DNA of 21,415 bases from CAYJIL01 sp964370235 (GTDB lineage: Bacteria; Bacteroidota; Bacteroidia; Bacteroidales; Rikenellaceae): assembly GCA_964370235.1 (NCBI GenBank), contig CAYJIL010000040.1:1-21415 (forward strand). The letters are read 5' to 3'. A program made the translations under genes and the position numbers. The notes under the pieces were generated by a model. It made no database searches. It saw only the letters and a list, made by a program, of their open reading frames with translations, and was not told the DNA's origin. Shown here in pieces: positions 15,778 to 21,415 of this stretch (positions within the stretch are counted from its first letter, which is position 1; each line of letters begins with the position of its first letter).

Positions 15778-17982
15778 ATGAAAAAATTACTATTACTTCC
15801 ATTACTGTTTGCTGCTCTAAGTAGCTCGGCACAGAAGTATCCGTTTAACGACCCTAAGCTAACTATCCAAGAGCGTACCGAGGATCTAATCTCTCGCATG
15901 ACACTCGAGGAGAAAATCTCGCAAATGACCCATCAGTCGTCGGAGATTGAGCGTTTGGGCATTAAATCATATAATTGGTGGAACGAATGCTTGCACGGAG
16001 TTGGTCGATCAAAAGATATGGTTACTGTTTTCCCACAAGCCATTGGACTTGCTGCAACTTTTAATGCCCAAGCGCTAGAGGATGCAGCCGATATTATCTC
16101 AACCGAGGCACGTGCAATTTATAATAACGAGACTCGTAATGGTAATTTTGGTCAACAATACAAAGGTCTAACTTTTTGGACTCCAAATATCAATATATTC
16201 AGAGATCCACGCTGGGGTCGTGGTCAAGAGACCTATGGCGAAGATCCATATCTATCGGGAATTATGGGTAGTGCCATGGTGCGTGGTTTGCAAGGAACAG
16301 ACGATAACTACCTAAAGGCATCTGCTTGTGCTAAGCACTTTGCGGTGCATAGTGGCCCCGAGCATAACCGCCACTCGTTTGATGTAGAGGTTTCTAAGCA
16401 CGATTTATGGGATACCTATCTGCCTGCTTTTCGTGAGCTAGTGGTTAATGCAAAAGTATCATCGGTTATGTGTGCATATAATCGCTATGCAGGCCAACCA
16501 TGTTGTGGTAGCGACCTTTTAATGCGTGCTATATTGCTTAATAACTGGAAGTTCGAAGGTTACACAACCTCTGATTGTGGTGGTGTGACAGACTTTCATA
16601 TGTATCACAAAACACACCCCAACAAACACACATCGGCTGCCGATGCTGTACTTCATGGTACCGACCTAGAGTGTGGCGACGACTATCGTTCTTTGGGTGT
16701 TGCAATTAAAGAGGGGCTTATTACCGAAGATCAAATAGACATTGCACTTCGCCGCCTAATTGCTACTCGCATTAAGCTAGGTATGTTCGATGAATTTGGT
16801 TCGGGTAAATACGATAATATTCCTTACTCTGTGCTAGAGGCACCAGAGCACAAGTCACAAGCTCTAAAGATGGCTAGAGAGTCGATGGTTCTTTTAAAGA
16901 ACGATGGCGCTCTACCATTCAAACGTCTACGCAAAGTTGCTGTCATTGGTCCTAATGGCGACAATGGCGAAACACAGCTAGGTAACTATAATGGTCACCC
17001 ATCAAACAATGTAACAGTGCTAAAGGCACTAAAGGCAGAGGGTGTTGAGGTTGTATATCACAAAGGTTGTGATTTTGCCTCTTCGATTGAGGGTGTCGAT
17101 ATTGACGCTATTGTTAACGACTGCAAAGGAGTCGATGCTATCATCTTTGTGGGTGGTATCTCTCCACGCCTAGAGGGCGAGGCAGGCGATGCTGGTAACG
17201 ATATGGTTGAAGGTTTTGCAGGTGGCGACCGCAGCTCTATTGCTTTGCCATCGGTGCAAAAAGAGCTAGTAGCCAAGCTTAAAAAGACTAAACGTCCTAT
17301 TATCTTTGTAAATATGTCGGGTAGTGCAATTGCCTTTGGTAGTGCTGCCGAAAACTCAGATGCTGTTATTCAAGCATGGTATGGCGGACAAGAGACTGGT
17401 AATGCAGTGTGCGATATAATTCTAGGTAGATACAACCCATCGGGTCGCCTACCAGTAACGTTTTATAATAGCGATAACGACCTGCCAGACTTTGAGGACT
17501 ATGCTATGCAAGGTCGCACCTATCGCTACTTTAACGGTAGAGTAGCATATCCGTTTGGTTATGGTCTTAGTTATACCAACTTTACTTACTCTAACCTAGA
17601 GCTAGCTTCGGAGGTTTCGACCGATGGCGATTTAAAGGTGAGTGTTTTGGTAAAAAATAGTGGTTCTCGAAGTGGTGACGAAGTAGTACAGTTATATACA
17701 TCGAATCGCAAAATTTCGGAGCTTGCTCCAATTGTTCAGCTACGTGGAGTTGAGAAAATAACTCTAGCTAAGGGCGAGAGCAAAAGAGTCGAATTTACTA
17801 TTGCAGCTCGTGATTTGGGCTATGTTACAAAAGATGGCGAGCTAATTCGCACAGCTGGCGAGTTAGATGTTTTTGTGGGTGGTGTTAACCCTGCTACCGA
17901 GTACGTAGCACAAAAGGGCGCTCCTATGGCTATCTCCAAATCGGTTAAGGTTGTGGGCGAGGCAAAAAAGTTTGATCTATAA
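15778..17982 (+). CDS. Exported glycoside hydrolase family 3 beta-xylosidase / alpha-arabinofuranosidase-like
   Basis: Retaining exo-glycosidase that probably removes terminal xylose (or arabinose or glucose) from oligosaccharides in the periplasm. The 734 residues begin with a signal peptide (MKKLLLLPLLFAALSSSAQ). The GH3 N-terminal barrel spans about residues 30-330 and contains NWWNECLHGVGRS, FWTPNINIFRDPRWGRGQE, KHFAVHSGPE and the nucleophile Asp266 in YTTSDCGGV. The C-terminal GH3 sandwich (about 360-590) carries the candidate acid/base Glu466 or Glu468 in RLEGEAG, followed by GGDRSS. A fibronectin III-like domain ends the protein (about 630-725, SRSGDEVVQLYTS). The WWNE and TSDCGG forms resemble plant-type beta-xylosidases rather than beta-glucosidases; this is my main reason for the substrate call. 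No SusC/SusD-like genes are next to it. It is monocistronic, bounded by a terminator. Confidence 0.93.
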   Translation: MKKLLLLPLLFAALSSSAQKYPFNDPKLTIQERTEDLISRMTLEEKISQMTHQSSEIERLGIKSYNWWNECLHGVGRSKDMVTVFPQAIGLAATFNAQALEDAADIISTEARAIYNNETRNGNFGQQYKGLTFWTPNINIFRDPRWGRGQETYGEDPYLSGIMGSAMVRGLQGTDDNYLKASACAKHFAVHSGPEHNRHSFDVEVSKHDLWDTYLPAFRELVVNAKVSSVMCAYNRYAGQPCCGSDLLMRAILLNNWKFEGYTTSDCGGVTDFHMYHKTHPNKHTSAADAVLHGTDLECGDDYRSLGVAIKEGLITEDQIDIALRRLIATRIKLGMFDEFGSGKYDNIPYSVLEAPEHKSQALKMARESMVLLKNDGALPFKRLRKVAVIGPNGDNGETQLGNYNGHPSNNVTVLKALKAEGVEVVYHKGCDFASSIEGVDIDAIVNDCKGVDAIIFVGGISPRLEGEAGDAGNDMVEGFAGGDRSSIALPSVQKELVAKLKKTKRPIIFVNMSGSAIAFGSAAENSDAVIQAWYGGQETGNAVCDIILGRYNPSGRLPVTFYNSDNDLPDFEDYAMQGRTYRYFNGRVAYPFGYGLSYTNFTYSNLELASEVSTDGDLKVSVLVKNSGSRSGDEVVQLYTSNRKISELAPIVQLRGVEKITLAKGESKRVEFTIAARDLGYVTKDGELIRTAGELDVFVGGVNPATEYVAQKGAPMAISKSVKVVGEAKKFDL

Positions 17983-18001
17983 TACAAATCATAGTTAATT
18001 G

Positions 18002-18040
18002 AAAATTCCCGAGAAGATATTTCTTCTTGGGAATTTTTTT
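18002..18040 (+). terminator. Terminator after the GH3 gene
   Basis: A 16-bp stem (18002-18017 with 18022-18037, one G-T pair) with a 4-base loop TATT ends in a T run to 18040, 20 bp after the stop codon. Confidence 0.93.
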
Positions 18041-18070
18041 GTTTTTAATTTGGATTGTTTTGCTTTTTTG

Positions 18071-18110
18071 TTAACTTTAAGGTGTTGATATTTGGGACTT
18101 TAACTTTAAG
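18071..18110 (+). repeat. Direct repeat TTAACTTTAAG upstream of the peroxiredoxin-like gene
   Basis: The 11-base word TTAACTTTAAG occurs at 18071-18081 and again at 18100-18110, 29 bp apart, 45-85 bp before the ATG. Each copy contains TAACTTTA, one base off the -7 consensus, so it could be two promoters or a pair of regulator sites. The function is a guess. Confidence 0.5.
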
Positions 18111-18154
18111 TTGGTTTTGTAATGTCATAAATTAACAACCTAAAATTAAATATT

Positions 18155-18760
18155 ATGATGAAAAGATTTTTGGCTGTTGTAGCAACGCTTATTGCTACAC
18201 TGCTCGCAGTTTCTGCATTCGCTCAAACTGCATCAGACGCACGCAACGTAGGTGATAAAGCACCCAACTTTACTTTGATAAATGCTTCGGGCGACAAAGT
18301 ATCGCTATATGACGAACTAGAGAAAGGGCCAGTAGTTCTTACTTGGTATCGTGGTGCGTGGTGTCCATACTGCAATCGTAGTTTAGCCGAGTTTCAGGAG
18401 CACCTGTCCGAGATAGAGGGCGAGGGTGCAACGCTAATGGCAATTTCGGGTCAACTTCCCGACAAGAGCCTTACTGTAAAGGACAAAAATGCTCTAAAGT
18501 TTAATGTTCTTTCGGACCCTATGAACAAGGTTGGAAAAAAATACAAAATTATTTTTGACCTCGATGCTGTAACACATGCAAGGTATAACGACAAAATCAA
18601 TTTCGATAGTTTTTATAGCGATGATTCGGGGCAGCTGCCAATTCCTGCTACATATATTATTGGTCAAGATCGCATTATTAAGTATGCCTTTATAGACGAG
18701 GACTATACAAAACGTGCCGACCCAATGGTGGTTGTTAGTGAACTAGAGAAGCTAAATTAG
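18155..18760 (+). CDS. Exported peroxiredoxin-like / AhpC-TSA family thiol protein
   Basis: Thioredoxin-fold protein of the peroxiredoxin-like (AhpC/TSA) family, predicted to act in the periplasm on peroxides or protein thiols. The 201 residues open with a signal peptide ending at about AFAQT (residue 25). The mature part starts with GDKAPNFTLINASG, the usual strand before the active site. The active site is TWYRGAWCPYCNRSL, with Cys70 and Cys73 spaced as in thioredoxins; it then has GATLMAISGQLPDK and PIPATYIIGQDRI, the cis-proline strand. The CxxC rather than a lone peroxidatic Cys places it with PRX-like proteins, not typical 2-Cys AhpC. The start could be the second Met at 18158. The gene ends in its own terminator. 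Whether it reduces peroxides is inferred only from the family. Confidence 0.88.
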   Translation: MMKRFLAVVATLIATLLAVSAFAQTASDARNVGDKAPNFTLINASGDKVSLYDELEKGPVVLTWYRGAWCPYCNRSLAEFQEHLSEIEGEGATLMAISGQLPDKSLTVKDKNALKFNVLSDPMNKVGKKYKIIFDLDAVTHARYNDKINFDSFYSDDSGQLPIPATYIIGQDRIIKYAFIDEDYTKRADPMVVVSELEKLN

Positions 18761-18788
18761 GGCTTTAAAATATTCTAAATTATATGAG

Positions 18789-18823
18789 AGGTGTCACGAT
18801 TTAAAGTCGTGACACCTTCTTTT
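18789..18823 (+). terminator. Terminator after the peroxiredoxin-like gene
   Basis: A perfect 11-bp stem (AGGTGTCACGA at 18789-18799 with 18807-18817) has a 7-base loop and is followed by TCTTTT. It lies 28 bp after the stop. Its loop region shares CGATTTAAA with the ilv operon terminator. Confidence 0.88.
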
Positions 18824-18832
18824 GTTTTGTTT

Positions 18833-18932
18833 NNNNNNNNNNNNNNNNNNNNNNNNNNNNNNNNNNNNNNNNNNNNNNNNNNNNNNNNNNNNNNNNNNNN
18901 NNNNNNNNNNNNNNNNNNNNNNNNNNNNNNNN
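18833..18932. other. Assembly gap (100 N)
   Basis: Exactly 100 undetermined bases, a scaffold placeholder. It sits between the peroxiredoxin terminator and the lipoprotein gene, so the promoter of the latter, or missing genes, may be hidden here. Confidence 0.98.
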
Positions 18933-18993
18933 TTTTATTACAACCCATACACACATAATTAACTCAAATACGAATTTCAAAAATCATTTGATT

Positions 18994-20676
18994 ATGAGAC
19001 GCTTGTTGCATCTGTTTATGGTTGGTGTTATTGCTATTTTTACTTCGTGTAATGACGATGAACCAATGGGCCTAATTTCGGGATATGATAACTCAGCACT
19101 TGAGCAGAGTGTCTATGCCGATGATTCATTTGCCAAAGATTTTGGATTTGTGGCAGCCCAATCTTGGACTACCCAAATTCAATCACCCACTCAAGCCAGT
19201 GTCGATTGGGTTACGCTTTCGCCCAGTAGCGGCACGGCAGGCGATGTGAACATGAAAATTGCGCTAGGTGTTAATTATAGTGGTCAGGATCGTTTGGCTC
19301 TAGTAAAGATTGTGTGTCAAGATCAGGAGCTTGTCCTTAGAATAGAGCAAAAAGGTGTAAATAGCCTAGGTGTTAAGCCCGAGCAAATACCTGTTATAGA
19401 ATATGATGAGTCGCAATTGGCTCAAGAGTTTGCAGCAAATGGCGATAGCGACATGGGAGTCTTTGCCTTTAGGCTTGGTTCGGCATTTACTATTGATACC
19501 AAAGTGGCAGAAGGTTATGATGCGTGGTTCTTGGTAGAGCAACATACCGATAATCCCGGCGAACATAGGCTAACCATAAATGCAAGCCCAAATTACGATG
19601 ATACTCCTCGTGTGGGCGAAATAATGCTCAATTATGGTGGTGCTCGGCCTTTGGTAATAACAATTACCCAAGCGGCAGATCCATCTACACCTAACACGGT
19701 GTACTATGTTAAAGATATGGCTTTTTATAGCACAAGCGATGGAGCTTTAAATGACAATAAGATAGGGCTAAAGCTATCATTCGAGTATGATTCAAACAAA
19801 AACATATCTACATATACCTACAACTACCTCGAAAGCAATGTAGTGCCCGATAGTTACTACGATATATTGCCTTTTGCCATTTGCAACGAAGAGCGCATAA
19901 CTAGTTATCACTATTTGGGTAGCAAAATTGTGGGTAATACTATCGTAAATAATACTGTTTATACTTCGCCTAGCGAATTTGTAGAGCAAGCCCCATTCTT
20001 TGTAAACGAATATTGCACCATCGACCAATTGGGGCGATTGTCGAGCTATGGTTTCAATAACACAGATTATATCTACCCCAAACAAACCGATGGTTCGTTT
20101 TTGCAGCGTGAAGATAGATCGGTAGAGAATACATCGACACTTACTTATGGCGGAGATGGTAGCCCTAGCCATGTTAAGCAAACAGAATATATCGAAAGTA
20201 TTAGCTATAACGATTCGCCATCTGAGGGTGAGCCTTTATATACTGTTAGTAGTAGCACAAATACAATTAACTATGAGCTAAGTAGCGAATATCGCAATGT
20301 TGTTAACATTTTGCGAAAATCGGGCTCAACTTCGCTTGGGCGCAATATTACATACTATACCGATAAGGTGAATAATGCCAACATAGATTTTGATATGTAT
20401 AGCCTTAACGAGGGGCTCTATTTTGATGATAGTGCCTTTTTATTGCTAGGTTTTGGCAATAGACTAAGCAAAAATCTTATAGAGTCGATAGATGTTGATT
20501 TGGCTACTATAAGCACACCACAAAAGGTTAGTAAATCGGCATTCGATTATGAGTTCGATTCGCTTGGTAGGGTAGTAAAGATATATTGTTATTACAACGA
20601 ATATCAATCGAGTGATGCCATGCCACAAAAAGCAAATAGCCTAGCAGGTGTAATTGTTGTAAATTATTATGAATAG
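18994..20676 (+). CDS. Surface lipoprotein with BACON-like domains and unassigned C-terminal half
   Basis: A 560-residue predicted lipoprotein. The N terminus MRRLLHLFMVGVIAIFTSCNDDE is a type II signal sequence with Cys19 in the lipobox; the acidic NDDE right behind it resembles the Bacteroidetes surface-export signal. Residues about 35-125 form a BACON-like domain (SWTTQI, VDWVTLSPSSGTAGDVNMKI, ELVLRIEQKG), and about 150-235 a second, weaker one ending in LVITITQAAD. BACON domains are found in glycan-binding and mucin- or phage-associated proteins. The remaining 320 residues are beta-rich with repeats of the kind DQLGRLSSYGF and FDSLGRVVKIYCYYN, recalling YD/RHS-like or DUF4595-type folds; I cannot name this domain. 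The TTG codon at 18988 is also open, but ATG at 18994 gives a normal signal. It is followed 63 bp later by a thioredoxin-like gene. Confidence 0.82.
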   Translation: MRRLLHLFMVGVIAIFTSCNDDEPMGLISGYDNSALEQSVYADDSFAKDFGFVAAQSWTTQIQSPTQASVDWVTLSPSSGTAGDVNMKIALGVNYSGQDRLALVKIVCQDQELVLRIEQKGVNSLGVKPEQIPVIEYDESQLAQEFAANGDSDMGVFAFRLGSAFTIDTKVAEGYDAWFLVEQHTDNPGEHRLTINASPNYDDTPRVGEIMLNYGGARPLVITITQAADPSTPNTVYYVKDMAFYSTSDGALNDNKIGLKLSFEYDSNKNISTYTYNYLESNVVPDSYYDILPFAICNEERITSYHYLGSKIVGNTIVNNTVYTSPSEFVEQAPFFVNEYCTIDQLGRLSSYGFNNTDYIYPKQTDGSFLQREDRSVENTSTLTYGGDGSPSHVKQTEYIESISYNDSPSEGEPLYTVSSSTNTINYELSSEYRNVVNILRKSGSTSLGRNITYYTDKVNNANIDFDMYSLNEGLYFDDSAFLLLGFGNRLSKNLIESIDVDLATISTPQKVSKSAFDYEFDSLGRVVKIYCYYNEYQSSDAMPQKANSLAGVIVVNYYE

Positions 20677-20685
20677 TAAATATGG

Positions 20686-20723
20686 GGTACTTTGCCAATG
20701 CAGTGGCTTGTGTGTAAAGTACC
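20686..20723 (+). promoter_or_regulatory. Inverted repeat before the thioredoxin-like gene
   Basis: GGTACTTT (20686-20693) and AAAGTACC (20716-20723) form a perfect 8-bp inverted repeat. Inside it GCCA (20694-20697) and TGGC (20704-20707) extend the stem, leaving an 8-base bulge on one side. There is no T run, so it is more likely an operator or leader structure than a terminator. Confidence 0.45.
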
Positions 20724-20739
20724 GCCAATGTTAAATGTT

Positions 20740-21279
20740 ATGAAAAAAAATCTACTGTTTTTATTGCTGTTTTTAGCAGCATCAATTTCTAGTTATGGTC
20801 AATATGTTCGCAAAGGCGACATAGCACCCGATTTTCGTGCAATGAGCGATGATGGCACCGAGTTTCATTTGAAATCTACCTTAGATCAAGGTAAGTATGT
20901 GTTATTGAATTTCTCGGCAGTGAGTTGTACCTATTGCTATGTGCTATACCCCGAACTTATAAAAATTGGGCGTAAATATCCCGACAATCTACAAATAGTA
21001 GTGATGTATGGTGGATATAATGACCATGTAGATACACCCCAATTGTGGCATCAGCAAGCCCAGTTTTTATATAAAGAACACTACCAAAAGGTGGTAGATA
21101 ATAAATTGTTTAGTGTATGGAATACACAGTTTTTGAACGATGTGTATAGTAACCCTTCAAAACATGGTTGGCCAAACTTATTTTTAATTAGCCCCCAAGG
21201 CAAGGTTGTTGAAAAGAGCTTTGGTTCAAAGCCCGAAAAGCTAAACAAAATGATTGATAAACATTTGGCGGCAGAGTAG
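20740..21279 (+). CDS. Exported thioredoxin-like (TlpA/ResA-type) thiol-disulfide protein
   Basis: Periplasmic thioredoxin-fold protein of 179 residues. The start at 20740 gives MKKNLLFLLLFLAASISSYGQ, a clear signal peptide; frames from 20692 or 20728 would add an unlikely leader before it. The mature part has KGDIAPDFRAMSDDGTEFHL, then YVLLNFSAVSCTYCYVLYPEL with the redox pair Cys63 and Cys66, and GWPNLFLISPQGKVVEKSFG, containing the cis-proline of the fold. The SCTYC replaces the usual WCxxC tryptophan with serine, which may alter the redox potential. A peptide insertion between about residues 90 and 140 (NDHVDTPQLWHQQAQ and onward) is consistent with TlpA-like proteins. It probably reduces periplasmic disulfides, but the partner is unknown. 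It follows a BACON lipoprotein gene and may be co-expressed with it. Confidence 0.87.
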   Translation: MKKNLLFLLLFLAASISSYGQYVRKGDIAPDFRAMSDDGTEFHLKSTLDQGKYVLLNFSAVSCTYCYVLYPELIKIGRKYPDNLQIVVMYGGYNDHVDTPQLWHQQAQFLYKEHYQKVVDNKLFSVWNTQFLNDVYSNPSKHGWPNLFLISPQGKVVEKSFGSKPEKLNKMIDKHLAAE

Positions 21280-21323
21280 CCCCAAGCAAAAAGCTAGCTG
21301 TTTGCTAGCGAATGTAATAAATC

Positions 21324-21361
21324 AAAAAGAGGTTTTACCAAATTTGGTAAAACCTCTTTTT
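21324..21361. terminator. Perfectly palindromic bidirectional terminator
   Basis: The 19 bases at 21324-21342 are the exact reverse complement of 21343-21361, giving a 38-bp palindrome with A and T runs at its ends. It ends both the thioredoxin-like gene (plus strand) and the tRNA-Glu gene (minus strand). Confidence 0.92.
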
Positions 21362-21362
21362 G

Positions 21363-21415
21363 TAGTCCATAGGGGAATCGAACCCCTGTTACAAGAATGA
21401 AAATCTTGCGTCCTA
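21363..21415 (-). tRNA. tRNA-Glu (anticodon UUC), 5' part outside the window
   Basis: Read on the minus strand, the sequence shows an anticodon stem CAAGA/TCTTG (21404-21408 with 21392-21396) around the loop TTTTCAT, giving anticodon TTC at 21399-21401. The T arm AGGGG-TTCGATT-CCCCT is intact, followed by the acceptor strand ATGGACT and discriminator A at 21363. The terminal CCA is not encoded. The D arm and 5' acceptor strand lie beyond the window edge. Confidence 0.93.

Noticed and set aside
21293..21309. Two GCTAGC copies after the thioredoxin-like gene
   Set aside because: Only 6 bp each and self-complementary; most likely chance next to the strong terminator.

Overview
The window is about 21.4 kb of chromosomal sequence from a member of the Bacteroidota, most likely the order Bacteroidales. 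Evidence for this: start codons are preceded by A-rich leaders rather than clear Shine-Dalgarno sites; several promoters carry TAnnTTTG (-7) boxes; there is a surface-type lipoprotein with acidic residues right after the lipobox cysteine and BACON-like domains; and the window has a DPP4-type S9 peptidase, a fused SpmA-SpmB protein and a plant-type GH3 beta-xylosidase. Leucine is written mostly as CTA, which is a notable signature. Two 100-base runs of N (11713-11812 and 18833-18932) mark scaffold gaps, so this is probably a draft or metagenome-derived assembly. Nothing in it looks like a phage, transposon, CRISPR array or rRNA.

Layout. (1) 50-4203, minus strand: nadC, a DPP4-like peptidase and an exported lactonase-type beta-propeller, packed with 26 and 36 bp gaps as a likely operon. 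Its promoter region (4230-4279) holds nested inverted repeats. (2) 4479-9681, plus strand: the branched-chain amino acid genes ilvD-ilvB-ilvN-ilvC, closed by a strong terminator. IlvC is of the fungal Ilv5-like type and has strongly biased codons. A bidirectional terminator at 9836-9873 separates this operon from (3) a SulP anion transporter on the minus strand (9930-11555). (4) 11813-15538, minus strand: a bifunctional C26 amidohydrolase-M19 dipeptidase fusion, a fused SpmA-SpmB membrane protein 4 bp downstream, and a CPBP-family membrane protease cut by a gap. This is a possible module for handling gamma-glutamyl or peptidoglycan-derived peptides. (5) 15778-21279, plus strand: an exported GH3 beta-xylosidase, an exported peroxiredoxin-like protein, a BACON lipoprotein and an exported thioredoxin-like protein. 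(6) A tRNA-Glu(UUC) on the minus strand runs off the right edge, with a perfectly palindromic bidirectional terminator next to it.

The genes read as core metabolism (NAD and branched-chain amino acid synthesis) mixed with envelope functions (peptide and glycan breakdown, thiol redox chemistry, anion transport). The least ordinary items are the C26-M19 fusion and its membrane partners, the nested dyads at the nadC promoter, the fungal-like IlvC, and the BACON lipoprotein with an unrecognised C-terminal half. I see no clear-cut new defence or mobile system. Only the intergenic stretches between genes lack coding; none exceeds 300 bases.
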